The notes: a model not told the origin generated them from the letters alone. Counted from the stretch's first letter, positions 39,774 to 47,126 are shown. The stretch: DNA of 47,798 bases from an uncultured Pelagibacteraceae bacterium (GCA_902615045.1 CACMNP010000007.1:1-47798), one strand, 5' to 3'. Translations and numbers: made by a program.

Positions 39774-40191
39774 TGTACGCTCCGTTCTTATATCCTAGAT
39801 CCCTGTTGGCATCTTTTAATTCTTCTATGTCCACTAATACTTTGTCCATCTGTCCTCGTAAAAATTCTATGTTTACTTTGTTTAACGCCATATTTTCAAG
39901 GTGTGCATTTATACGATCTAAATTTTTATAAATATCCTCCAGCATCATGAATTGCTCAGAATCTGCGGGCAATGAACCTAGTTGTCCACGTGGCCATTTG
40001 ATTCTAAACTCTGTATTCTCTTCAAGATCTTTTTCCATGATCTGTATACGAGTGTCTGCAATGTTTAAACGTTCTATTATTTGAAAATAGCCCATGGTGC
40101 CAAGTGCTACGATGAGGATCAGCGAGGCAACCGTCTTCATAGGCATCTGCACGGCTGCCTCCTCCGATATATTGAGTGGTTTTTTATTCAT
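39766..40191 (-). CDS. Membrane-anchored coiled-coil protein
   Basis: After a short cytoplasmic part (NKKPLNISEEAAVQMPMK) there is one transmembrane helix (VASLILIVALGTMGYFQII) and then a long charged coiled coil with IKWPRGQLGSLPADSEQFMM. The family is common in marine phages. The topology, single N-terminal TM plus periplasmic coiled coil, is like i-spanins, but it is unproven. It is close to the endolysin region, which fits a lysis role. Confidence 0.6.
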   Translation of the reverse strand: MNKKPLNISEEAAVQMPMKTVASLILIVALGTMGYFQIIERLNIADTRIQIMEKDLEENTEFRIKWPRGQLGSLPADSEQFMMLEDIYKNLDRINAHLENMALNKVNIEFLRGQMDKVLVDIEELKDANRDLGYKNGAYND

Positions 40192-40194
40192 AAA

Positions 40195-40428
40195 TTATTT
40201 TGGTAAAGAATTTGTAAGCCATTCATGTGCTTTTTTAAATGGCCATTTAATTATATTCCATACCCATTTTACTATTTTTTTTGCCATAGTTTCCTCCATT
40301 ACTCCTACTGCATGGATACAATTTATACAATTACAATTAAGCACCATGCATTGATTAGTATTAACATATGTACCTACACCCTTACAATGACAAGGGTGTC
40401 CACACATAACACAGTTTAACATTTCCAT
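40195..40428 (-). CDS. Cys-rich protein with amphipathic C-terminus; possible internal start
   Basis: The N-terminal half has nine Cys in short spacing (NCVMCGHPCHC and CMVLNCNCINC), like a zinc-binding or disulfide-rich module. The C-terminal 30 residues (MAKKIVKWVWNIIKWPFKKA and on) are Trp/Lys-rich and amphipathic. An internal ATG at 40287 has GGAGG 5 nt upstream and could give the C-terminal part alone. The main ATG at 40428 has AAGGAG nearby. The C-terminal peptide may be membrane active. Confidence 0.6.
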   Translation of the reverse strand: MEMLNCVMCGHPCHCKGVGTYVNTNQCMVLNCNCINCIHAVGVMEETMAKKIVKWVWNIIKWPFKKAHEWLTNSLPK

Positions 40429-40679
40429 CTTCTCCTTGCTTGTCGTAATCTTGAGTTTGGATCTCTAGCAGCTTTAGGAAACTTTTTCATTTGTCCAAGT
40501 GATCTCGCACAAAAACTCTTTCTACGTTTTGCATCTTTAGAACCTGGTTTTACTTTTCCCGTTACAGCTGTTTTTAATTTAGATCCTGGATTTGCTTTTC
40601 TGTAGGCAGCAACACCAGCTGCTGTCATTCCAGCACCCTTTTCAGTTGGTCTAAAATTTTTTTTATTACGGGCTGGCAT
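40416..40679 (-). CDS. Conserved basic protein (DUF6321-like)
   Basis: The core MTAAGVAAYRKANPGSKLKT followed by AVTGKVKPGSKDAKRRKSFC and ARSLGQMKKFP is a family I recall from cyanophages and marine phages, annotated as DUF6321. The C-terminus RLRQARRRWKC is highly basic. I use the ATG at 40679 because AGAGGTGG lies 7 nt upstream; the ATG at 40721, one base after the mended stop of the previous gene, would add 14 residues. Function unknown, possibly virion or DNA binding. Confidence 0.65.
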   Translation of the reverse strand: MPARNKKNFRPTEKGAGMTAAGVAAYRKANPGSKLKTAVTGKVKPGSKDAKRRKSFCARSLGQMKKFPKAARDPNSRLRQARRRWKC

Positions 40680-40722
40680 TACATCGCCACCTCTTTTATA
40701 AGCCTCAAGTTTTTTATACATA

Positions 40723-41017
40723 TTATGTAAATGTAATTGTTACTCCACCAGTTCCACCTATTGTTGCATGAATACCATCTTGAAACAAAATACCAGATCC
40801 TGGAATAAACATATCCAAACCCTCCTCGCCAAAAAGAAAAGTTGCTATTGTTGTACCAGACGCTCCCCCCACTTTTAAAAATTATAGATCCACTAGCACT
40901 ATTACCTTTTGCTTGTATGGAAGTAAGTCTAGCTCTTTTAGTTGTAGGAACCATTTGAGCAGTGCTCGTAGCATGAGCAACCGATTGATCACTAACAAAT
41001 GAAGAACCGCCTGGCAT
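40723..41017 (-). CDS. Beta-rich structural protein, frameshifted at a G6 run
   Basis: The frame from ATG 41017 reads MPGGSSFVSDQSVAHATSTA and so on to SGSIIFKSGG. After the G6 run (40865-40870) the unshifted frame gives implausible Trp/Tyr/Ser-rich sequence ending at 40679. Skipping one G gives ASGTTIATFLFGEEGLDMFI, then PGSGILFQDGIHATIGGTG and GVTITFT, stopping at 40723. This matches the paralog at 41021 (GTTLFLADVP, GILFPKG). The mended protein is 97 residues. Confidence 0.65.
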
Positions 41018-41020
41018 TTA

Positions 41021-41350
41021 TTATCCGTTTGTTGTAGTTAAGTTAGGTCCTGAAAACTTATCTGTTAACAAAGTATAAGCTGCAATATTGGTTTTTGTTT
41101 TGCAAAAAATACCTTTTGGAAACAGAATACCATCTTCAGGAAAATTAAAATTAATTACATCTCCAGTTGGAACATCTGCTAGAAATAAAGTTGTTCCTGT
41201 ATTTGATGTAGTTGTTAATTCTAACACTCCTGCACCACCACCATTAGATGCAATGATTATACCTCTTAACCTTACAGGTGGAGCTATAATAGCTGTGGCT
41301 CCAGCTGCTGCATCTGATCTTGTTGCTTGTATGTCAGTTTTTGCTGCCAT
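41021..41350 (-). CDS. Beta-rich structural protein, paralog of the frameshifted neighbour
   Basis: The 109-residue protein has RLRGIIIASNGGGAGVLELT, TGTTLFLADVPTGDVINFNF and PEDGILFPKGIFCKTKTN, an all-beta layout similar to the neighbour at 40723. Such small proteins follow capsid genes in related phages and are probably decoration or minor tail components. A UUCG-loop hairpin lies directly upstream of its Shine-Dalgarno. Confidence 0.6.
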   Translation of the reverse strand: MAAKTDIQATRSDAAAGATAIIAPPVRLRGIIIASNGGGAGVLELTTTSNTGTTLFLADVPTGDVINFNFPEDGILFPKGIFCKTKTNIAAYTLLTDKFSGPNLTTTNG

Positions 41351-41366
41351 TTAATCTCCTTTGTTT

Positions 41367-41386
41367 GTGGCTCCCGAAGGAGCCAC
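41367..41386 (-). other. 8-bp hairpin with UUCG tetraloop
   Basis: On the minus strand GTGGCTCC-TTCG-GGAGCCAC forms a perfect stem with the C(UUCG)G loop, one of the most stable RNA hairpins. No U-tract follows; instead the Shine-Dalgarno of the next gene is 5 nt away. It may stabilise or process the mRNA between the two structural genes. Confidence 0.7.
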
Positions 41387-41396
41387 TAGTTAATTA

Positions 41397-41936
41397 TTAC
41401 TGATTATCAAAAGGTGTTGCGAGTGTTCCCGCAGCAAGAAGCTGACCCTCAACAGCATATAAATTAGCTGCAATAGCAGTAAATTTAATAATTGATCCTT
41501 TTAGACCACCTGTTGTAGCAGTTCCCGCTTCACCATTAAGATTAACTTCATTGTTACCAGTTGCAACTTGAAATTGTTTACCAGCAACTGAAGCAGTAAT
41601 ACCAAGTGTAACAGCACCAACAAATTTATCTGCTGTGTTAGCAGTTTTAATTGTACCAGTGAAGTTATCAATGAAAAGAATTTCAAAAGTTGTTCCAATT
41701 GTGTTTTGATTATTTGGATCACTTCCTGGTCCTGCTGCCGCTGCATCAGCTGTAGATATGATTGATGGAATAGTAATTGCAGTTGGTGTTCCCGCAGGAT
41801 CCATAGTTATCAATCTTCCTGCATGATCAGCAACAGTTAAATCTGTAGCTAATGTTAATGCTTTTACTGCACCTGGCCCTGTGTTAATGAAACCATTTTT
41901 CGATCTTACTGGTCCCGAAAAGGTTGTGTTTGCCAT
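41397..41936 (-). CDS. Capsid-associated/structural protein, 179 aa
   Basis: The protein begins MANTTFSGPVRSKNGFINTG, a start common to structural proteins of marine phages, and is Ala/Thr/Gly-rich and beta-like (TIGTTFEILFIDNFTGTIKT, ITASVAGKQFQVATGNNEVN). The first gene after the MCP terminator, it has its own promoter (42051-42023) and AAGGAG, consistent with high expression. Decoration or tail-spike-like role not resolved. Confidence 0.65.
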   Translation of the reverse strand: MANTTFSGPVRSKNGFINTGPGAVKALTLATDLTVADHAGRLITMDPAGTPTAITIPSIISTADAAAAGPGSDPNNQNTIGTTFEILFIDNFTGTIKTANTADKFVGAVTLGITASVAGKQFQVATGNNEVNLNGEAGTATTGGLKGSIIKFTAIAANLYAVEGQLLAAGTLATPFDNQ

Positions 41937-42022
41937 AATTTTCTCCTTTGTATAGCGTTGATTATGCCGTCTCTATACCGTCCGCCTAGCCAGTCGACAT
42001 AATAATTTATCTAGGTTTTTAT

Positions 42023-42051
42023 ATTATACATAAAAAAAGGGGCGATGTGAA
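42023..42051 (-). promoter_or_regulatory. Sigma70-like promoter overlapping the MCP terminator
   Basis: On the minus strand TTCACA (42051-42046), a 17-nt spacer and TATAAT (42028-42023) form a strong match. The -35 hexamer lies in the loop and inner stem of the terminator hairpin and the T-tract forms most of the spacer. It would drive the gene at 41936 with a leader of about 80 nt. Confidence 0.6.
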
Positions 42052-42060
42052 CACCGCCCC
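42032..42060 (-). terminator. Rho-independent terminator after the major capsid gene
   Basis: On the minus strand GGGGCGGTG and CATCGCCCC pair with one G-U, closing a small loop, followed by T7. It is 28 nt downstream of the MCP stop and uses the only GC-rich stretch of the area. Confidence 0.85.
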
Positions 42061-42087
42061 TTAATGTAATACCTTACGTATTATCTA

Positions 42088-43005
42088 TTAACTAGTTGGT
42101 AAATTTCCGTTACCAAATACACATCTTGGATCAGAAAATCCAAAAGAGTATCTTTCTCTAGCTTTAAATCTTACGTTACCAGTATCGAAGTCACCTTCCA
42201 TTGCAGTTTTGATTGGTGATCTAACGAACATTTTGAATCCGTTCGGTATATCAGTCAATAGGAAGAACGAGTCTGTATCAGTTAGGAAGTTATTAATAAC
42301 ATACCCTTCTGGAACCATTCCCATGCTTCTTACTGCATTGATATCGTTATCAGCAGTTCCTGTTCTCATAGGAGACTTCATGATTCTCTCAGCAGTAAAT
42401 TGTAATTCTTTTGGAATTATCATTTTTCTACCTTGAGAAGCTATTTTTAAGCCTCTTTCATCTACGAACCCAGCAATGTCGATTAACGATTGCTCTAACG
42501 AAGTTTCGTTAAGATCTGCTGCTGTCGCAAGAACATTTGAGAATGTACCACCAGTTGAAAGTGGGTGTGAAGCATTAATTAGTGATACTCCGTCACCACC
42601 TGTTACAGTAGTAATCTGTGCATTGTTCAATACGTTAGCTGCTTTAACTTGCTTCGTATTTGACATTGATCTTGCAAGAGCTCTTGTATATCTCGCTGCA
42701 AGTCTGTCATATAGGTTATCTTCGATCGCTTCTTCAGTAATAGCAAATGCTAGTGCGATTGTTTCGTGAGTATATCTAGCTGTGAATGTTTCATTCGCTT
42801 GATCAAACACGACTCCAGCACCTTCTTGTTTAGTTGGTGCAGAAGCAAATCCCGCTAACATCACTTCTTCTTCAAAAGCTCTGTCAGATGTTTCTGTAGT
42901 ATAAATCTCAGCATGCTGATTTTCATACCTATTATATTCCAGGCCGAACAAGGCGTTCAAACCTGGCTCTAGTTCTTTAACTAGTTGTGATCTACTTATT
43001 GCCAT
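42088..43005 (-). CDS. Major capsid protein (HK97-like)
   Basis: The 305-residue protein has a helical N-terminus (QLVKELEPGLNALFGLEYNR), an E-loop/P-domain-like EEVMLAGFASAPTKQEGAGV and FTARYTHETIALAFAITEEA, and the typical C-terminal FKARERYSFGFSDPRCVFGN. This is the HK97-like coat pattern of podoviruses with about 300-residue capsid proteins. Its place downstream of scaffold-like and capsid-associated genes and followed by a strong terminator supports it. Confidence 0.87.
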   Translation of the reverse strand: MAISRSQLVKELEPGLNALFGLEYNRYENQHAEIYTTETSDRAFEEEVMLAGFASAPTKQEGAGVVFDQANETFTARYTHETIALAFAITEEAIEDNLYDRLAARYTRALARSMSNTKQVKAANVLNNAQITTVTGGDGVSLINASHPLSTGGTFSNVLATAADLNETSLEQSLIDIAGFVDERGLKIASQGRKMIIPKELQFTAERIMKSPMRTGTADNDINAVRSMGMVPEGYVINNFLTDTDSFFLLTDIPNGFKMFVRSPIKTAMEGDFDTGNVRFKARERYSFGFSDPRCVFGNGNLPTS

Positions 43006-43023
43006 AGTTATATATCTCCCTTA

Positions 43024-43602
43024 TTACGCTAGACCTGTACCACTTCTGTAGAAGTGATTGTTTATTCTTACAAGAATATTAGCATTCGCATTTGCTGTGT
43101 CGCTGTTATCTGGATCTTGTGAGATATCAATTGCTTGTATTACAAAAGTACCTGCTGTTCCAGAAACGCTCACATCAAGTTGAGCTTTTGATATTCCTGT
43201 TTGAGTCACACCTGTAGTGTTTGTCATTGAGTAGTTCTTATAAAGATCCGCTCTTGTAAAAGCCGCATCAGCATCCGCTAAGAACACAGCATCTGGGTCA
43301 TCAACAACAAATGCAACGATGTCACTTGCATTGATTGAACCTGGATAAAAGTTCTTAAATGTCGGTTTCGATGTAGTTGGATCAGTATAGAAGACTCCAT
43401 TGAAAACACCCACAACAGCATCCGATGTGTTAGCTGTATGTTTCTCAATATTACCAGTTGATGTTGGAATTACCAAATCACCTTGGAATATTGCAGTCCC
43501 ATAGTTTGCTTTGATCGTATATCTGTTCTGAGCTCCTACTAAAGGTGTTCCGTCAAGTTTTCTGTATGGTCTTAGACCAAACTTTTCACTTACGTTAGCC
43601 AT
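43024..43602 (-). CDS. Capsid-associated protein, 192 aa
   Basis: The protein begins ANVSEKFGLRPYRKLDGTPL and has beta segments GTAIFQGDLVIPTSTGNIEK and VVGVFNGVFYTDPTTSK. This type of protein, placed just upstream of the major capsid gene in translation order, is common in marine podoviruses and is likely a decoration or minor head protein. It has no enzymatic motif. A strong AAGGAG lies upstream. Confidence 0.65.
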   Translation of the reverse strand: MANVSEKFGLRPYRKLDGTPLVGAQNRYTIKANYGTAIFQGDLVIPTSTGNIEKHTANTSDAVVGVFNGVFYTDPTTSKPTFKNFYPGSINASDIVAFVVDDPDAVFLADADAAFTRADLYKNYSMTNTTGVTQTGISKAQLDVSVSGTAGTFVIQAIDISQDPDNSDTANANANILVRINNHFYRSGTGLA

Positions 43603-43662
43603 AGTTTAGTTTCTCCTTATTATTATTAATCCAAGCTACTTAGGGTAGGTAATGCAAAAAAA

Positions 43663-44130
43663 TTATTTTTTACGACTACCACCAAAGGTAACTCTAGACT
43701 GCCTATCAATATTGATTGGCATGTCCGGGTGTTGTTCCTTCATAAGATCTTGATCAATCGCTTTTGTTCTATCTTGAGTAATCTTACTAAAATATTCAGC
43801 ACGACTTTTCAAAATCTCCTCTGGTATCCTTGCCAACACAAGGCCACCAATTCCGATGAGACCAGCATGTTTTCCTTCTGAGATTATTGGATAATCATGT
43901 TCACCTATTTCACTCAATAGTGTTTCAGCTTTCACAAACTCCCAACCCTCTCTAAGTTTCTTGGATACATTTGCAGCATCCTCAAAACCTGCCGTTGCAG
44001 TTCTTATCCACCTATGTGCATAACCCTGCGGTGCAGCTGGTGCATCCAAACTGGATGGTGGAGTCCAATCTTTCTTACGAGAAACTTTCTCTCTCGTATC
44101 GGACGTGCGTGAAGTTTTAATTTTTTCCAT
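43663..44130 (-). CDS. Conserved head-module protein, 155 aa
   Basis: The protein has TPPSSLDAPAAPQGYAHRWI, RTATAGFEDAANVSKKLREG and WEFVKAETLLSEIGEHDYPI, with the C-terminus helical and basic (QSRVTFGGSRKK). It resembles conserved proteins between scaffold and capsid genes in marine phages. Function unknown, probably a capsid assembly component. It starts 1 nt after the scaffold-like gene. Confidence 0.6.
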   Translation of the reverse strand: MEKIKTSRTSDTREKVSRKKDWTPPSSLDAPAAPQGYAHRWIRTATAGFEDAANVSKKLREGWEFVKAETLLSEIGEHDYPIISEGKHAGLIGIGGLVLARIPEEILKSRAEYFSKITQDRTKAIDQDLMKEQHPDMPINIDRQSRVTFGGSRKK

Positions 44131-44131
44131 G

Positions 44132-45145
44132 TTATACTCCTTCCTTCACGTATTTTGCGTATTCCTCTAGTGGCACCCCTAATTTCTTAGCGATAACTAC
44201 CTGTGATTTGGTGAGTTTCACAGACTTGCGTCCACCCTGTCTTCTACTTACGGAGGCTACATTTTGGACGGGTGCAGCCTTCTGCGGTTGTTCTTCAGTA
44301 GAAGATTGTGCAAACTTTTGAGGGAAATACTCCTTCATACGTTTGTTGATTTGATTATAATATTCATCACTTTCCCCGTCAATGCCCTGCTGTACAAGTT
44401 CTTCATGTATACTCATAGCGGCATTGGTTAAAACTCTATCAGATCCAAACCAATCGTTGTCTTCTGCCCATTTTTGAGCTCTTTGACTAACTGGTGGAGT
44501 AACCTGTTCCTGAGCTTGAGGTTGTGACTCTTCTTCTTTTTTTCTTGCCTCCTTATCTTGTAGAGACATAGAAACTTTTTCCTTTTCTACAGCAAGTTTT
44601 GTTAAGGCATCATTAGCCTCCATTATTTTCTCACTGTCTTGAGCATCTAGAGCTACTTTAAGGTCATTTTTAACTTTTATTCGTTCTGCCTCTATTCTAG
44701 CATCATACTCTTTAAGGTAATTTGTATCGGTTTCTTCAAACCTTTTTTCAGCAGACTCAAATTTTTCTTTTAAGCCTTTAGCATAATCAAGTGCAGCTCT
44801 TTCTTTCCTTTCTGCCTCTCTTACCTGAAAAGTTAATTTTTTTATTCTTTTTTGAACTTTATCAGAATAATCTTTCAAACCCTCATCGTCTTCAGGTTCT
44901 ACTTTTTTTTCAGGCTCTGGTTCTGGTTCTGGTTCTGCCTGTTTTGTTTCTTGTAAAAGTTCTTTTGCTGTTTTTTCTCCAGTTACGTTATCTTCTTCTT
45001 TTGAAACATCTGTGTAACCTAAGTCAACATTTTCTTTTGGAGCAAAAGACTCATCTGGTTCTTTTGCTTCTGGAACATCTACGTTTTGTTCCGCAACGCC
45101 ATCAGTATCTAATTCAACTTCTGGATTTTTAGTTTCTTCTGCCAT
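44132..45145 (-). CDS. Scaffolding-like protein
   Basis: The 337-residue protein is very acidic at the N-terminus (residues about 1-90, with repeated EPEPEPE), followed by a long coiled coil (residues about 100-205, Lys/Glu-rich) and a C-terminus with a basic SRRQGGRKSVKLTKSQVVIA segment. Acidic, coiled-coil and directly upstream of capsid genes, it fits a phage scaffold. The basic C-terminus may contact the coat protein. AAGGAGG precedes the ATG. Confidence 0.7.
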   Translation of the reverse strand: MAEETKNPEVELDTDGVAEQNVDVPEAKEPDESFAPKENVDLGYTDVSKEEDNVTGEKTAKELLQETKQAEPEPEPEPEKKVEPEDDEGLKDYSDKVQKRIKKLTFQVREAERKERAALDYAKGLKEKFESAEKRFEETDTNYLKEYDARIEAERIKVKNDLKVALDAQDSEKIMEANDALTKLAVEKEKVSMSLQDKEARKKEEESQPQAQEQVTPPVSQRAQKWAEDNDWFGSDRVLTNAAMSIHEELVQQGIDGESDEYYNQINKRMKEYFPQKFAQSSTEEQPQKAAPVQNVASVSRRQGGRKSVKLTKSQVVIAKKLGVPLEEYAKYVKEGV

Positions 45146-45154
45146 TTGTCCTCC

Positions 45155-45601
45155 TTAGTAATGGTGCAAAATATCAGATGGATCAGATATGGTTGAAATG
45201 ACTTCATCATCATTCAAAACTCTTACTTCACCACCATCTATTTTGAATCTTGAACCTGCGTATCTACTAAAAATAATCCAATCATTTAGTTTACACCAAG
45301 GTCCTTTAGGAAACTTTTCTTTATCAAAATAACAAAGGTCTCCCATTTTTAATACTAGACCACACACAGTGGTCATTTGTATTGTTTCTTGTGTTGAGTC
45401 TGCAAGATAAACTCCGCCCTTAGTTTTTTTAGGGCCACCATAAGGTAATACTAATAATCTATATCCTGTTGGGCTTGGTAATTTATCTAGTGTTGATTGT
45501 TTGATCGCTTTTGGATCGAGGACTGTTTCAACTTCTTGTCTTGCTTTATAAGCATCTAAGAGTGCTTCAGTCCGTTTCGGTGTCTCCGTGGACTTGTTCA
45601 T
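45155..45601 (-). CDS. GroES-like co-chaperonin
   Basis: Residues about 35-140 show the Cpn10 pattern: PSPTGYRLLVLPYGGPKKTK, GGVYLADSTQETIQM, CGLVLKMGDLCYF and WIIFSRYAGSRFKIDGGEVR followed by VLNDDEVISTI. Phage co-chaperonins such as T4 gp31 replace host GroES to fold the capsid protein. The gene sits upstream of scaffold and capsid genes, consistent with that role. No GroEL is present. Confidence 0.85.
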   Translation of the reverse strand: MNKSTETPKRTEALLDAYKARQEVETVLDPKAIKQSTLDKLPSPTGYRLLVLPYGGPKKTKGGVYLADSTQETIQMTTVCGLVLKMGDLCYFDKEKFPKGPWCKLNDWIIFSRYAGSRFKIDGGEVRVLNDDEVISTISDPSDILHHY

Positions 45602-45785
45602 CTATATTCTCCGTTTTTGACAGCAGGTCTTTTATTTCCTGTTGCAGATCTTCTAGTGATCTGATTTGCCCCCTAATATATTGTAGCTCATTCCAACTGT
45701 CAACACCATATATAGCGTGTGATTTACATCTCTCAAGAATTCTTGAAATCATTTTTTGAACAAGTGATATTGTATATGGATCCAT
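45567..45785 (-). CDS. Small coiled-coil protein, 72 aa
   Basis: The protein contains SWNELQYIRGQIRSLEDLQQ followed by EIKDLLSKTENIDEQVHGDT, a short coiled coil with acidic end. Similar small proteins occur near portal and head genes of phages. It shares one base with the oxygenase upstream and overlaps GroES-like by 35 nt. Function unknown. Confidence 0.6.
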   Translation of the reverse strand: MDPYTISLVQKMISRILERCKSHAIYGVDSWNELQYIRGQIRSLEDLQQEIKDLLSKTENIDEQVHGDTETD

Positions 45786-46303
45786 TAAAAAGTTTCTCCT
45801 TCGTTAAATTTGTAATAATTAAAATTTATATTTACTCTGGTATGTGAGTCAGTGCAGGTGGTGCCTCTATGATACATATTTGAATCAAATTCAATTAATC
45901 TATTTCTCTTACTATAAATAGTTTTACCACTTTTAAACTCAGTAGCTCCATCATTAGAATTAACAAAAAGAATTGCTGTTCTACAATCTTTAGTATCAAT
46001 ATGAAATCCATGTCTAACTGTTGATGGTGTTTTTGGAATACAATTTGCTTTAATCCTAAATAATGATTTTGCTTCTAATTTGTTTAATACAGGTATTACA
46101 AGTTGATAAAAGTTTGACATAATTTGATGTTCTGCAAATAAAATATGACAGAATTGATATTGATATCCTGGACTACTTAATTTTTTGTCATCATCAGTAA
46201 TTTTATTTACATAATACCAAGGAAACATATGACCCATGAGATTTGTTTCTATTTTTTCAAACTCTTCTTCTGGTAGAAAATTATCAATTACTTTGAGATC
46301 CAT
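45785..46303 (-). CDS. Putative 2OG-Fe(II) oxygenase (7)
   Basis: The 172-residue protein has HxD in GFHIDTK (H101, D103), distal His in MYHRGTT (H145) and Arg in SHTRVNINFNYY (R156). KVIDNFLPEEEFEKIETN at the start and TAILFVNSNDGATEF in the middle complete the pattern. It is located in the head module between a methyltransferase and the GroES-like gene, far from the oxygenase cluster. Target is unknown. Confidence 0.8.
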   Translation of the reverse strand: MDLKVIDNFLPEEEFEKIETNLMGHMFPWYYVNKITDDDKKLSSPGYQYQFCHILFAEHQIMSNFYQLVIPVLNKLEAKSLFRIKANCIPKTPSTVRHGFHIDTKDCRTAILFVNSNDGATEFKSGKTIYSKRNRLIEFDSNMYHRGTTCTDSHTRVNINFNYYKFNEGETF

Positions 46304-46898
46304 TATATTTTCTCATTACTATTTTATTTTTACCCACGTGCATTGGTTTTACATTAATAAGTTCTCCAACTTTAATACATAAATCAAATTTAAAAGACTC
46401 ATAATCATCTAAAATGATAAAACCATCCATCGCTAATCTTTCACCAAAGAATACTAATTCTTTAAGAACGTCAATAGTTTTGTGAGGCCCATCTAAAAAC
46501 ACTAAATCATATTCATTTTTTATTTCTTTTTTACCTTGATTATAAATAGGAACTCCATCGTAAAATCTAGCCATAAAATCATTATCTGACATTTGAAACA
46601 AATTAAAATTACTAAAATCCAAAGATTGAAGGAGTGTTAGTTTCATATTATTTGGATAAGTAGGGTTTTGACCATCAATATGTTTAATAGTTGAGTCCTT
46701 GTCAAAATGATTGTAATTTATATCTCCATAAGGATCTATGCCTATATGCCAATGATTTTTATCTTTTAATGATTTTAAGATAACTTCTGAGCCCATGCCT
46801 AATCTAACACCAATCTCACAAGTCAAAGGATCTGAGTTTTTTATTAGTTTACAGCACTTCTCAAGTAACTCATACTCGATGCTGTCTCCACTTATCAT
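46284..46898 (-). CDS. Class I SAM-dependent methyltransferase
   Basis: The SAM-binding motif I is EIGVRLGMGSE (28-38), motif II-like IGIDPYGD (52-59) and the later LVFLDGPHKTIDVLKELVFF plus GFIILDDYESF are as in the Methyltransf_24 family. This family acts on sugars, peptides or small molecules, and phages encode it often with glycosyltransferases. It overlaps the next oxygenase by 20 nt, suggesting a modification pair. Confidence 0.82.
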   Translation of the reverse strand: MISGDSIEYELLEKCCKLIKNSDPLTCEIGVRLGMGSEVILKSLKDKNHWHIGIDPYGDINYNHFDKDSTIKHIDGQNPTYPNNMKLTLLQSLDFSNFNLFQMSDNDFMARFYDGVPIYNQGKKEIKNEYDLVFLDGPHKTIDVLKELVFFGERLAMDGFIILDDYESFKFDLCIKVGELINVKPMHVGKNKIVMRKYNGSQSN

Positions 46899-47092
46899 TT
46901 AAATTCTTTTAAAATTTGTAATTTATCCTCTGCCTCTGCTATCTTACCAATTAATTTATCACATTCTTCTATGTGTTGTGGATGCTCTCCTATTCCTACA
47001 GAATTTTCTAAATAAATTTTTATAGTAGCATCCGCCTCAGAAATTTGAGCATTGTATTTATCTTCTAAAGCTTTAAGAATTGCTTCACGCAT
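46895..47092 (-). CDS. Small conserved helical protein, 65 aa
   Basis: The protein is MREAILKALEDKYNAQISEA followed by DATIKIYLENSVGIGEHPQH and IEECDKLIGKIAEAEDKLQI, two helices likely forming a coiled coil. Similar proteins are common in phages near head genes. A promoter with -10 TATAGT lies 6 nt before its ATG, and no Shine-Dalgarno is visible. Confidence 0.65.
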   Translation of the reverse strand: MREAILKALEDKYNAQISEADATIKIYLENSVGIGEHPQHIEECDKLIGKIAEAEDKLQILKEFK

Positions 47093-47098
47093 AATTAG

Positions 47099-47126
47099 AC
47101 TATAAGAATTTTTTATGATTTTGCAA
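47099..47126 (-). promoter_or_regulatory. Sigma70-like promoter for the gene at 47092
   Basis: On the minus strand TTGCAA (47126-47121), a 16-nt spacer and TATAGT (47104-47099) form a fair promoter inside the end of the upstream gene and the 20-nt gap. The ATG is 6 nt after the -10 box, so a leaderless or near-leaderless mRNA is expected. Confidence 0.5.

Noticed and set aside
41940..42022. Open frame in the gap after the MCP terminator (peptide with VDWLGGRYRDGI)
   Set aside because: No start codon or ribosome-binding site exists in frame after an upstream stop; the region is better explained as the leader of the 41936 transcript.
44791..45132. Rightward Leu/Phe-rich ORF opposite the scaffold-like gene
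   Set aside because: It is the complement of a Glu/Lys-rich coiled-coil gene and has no start signals.
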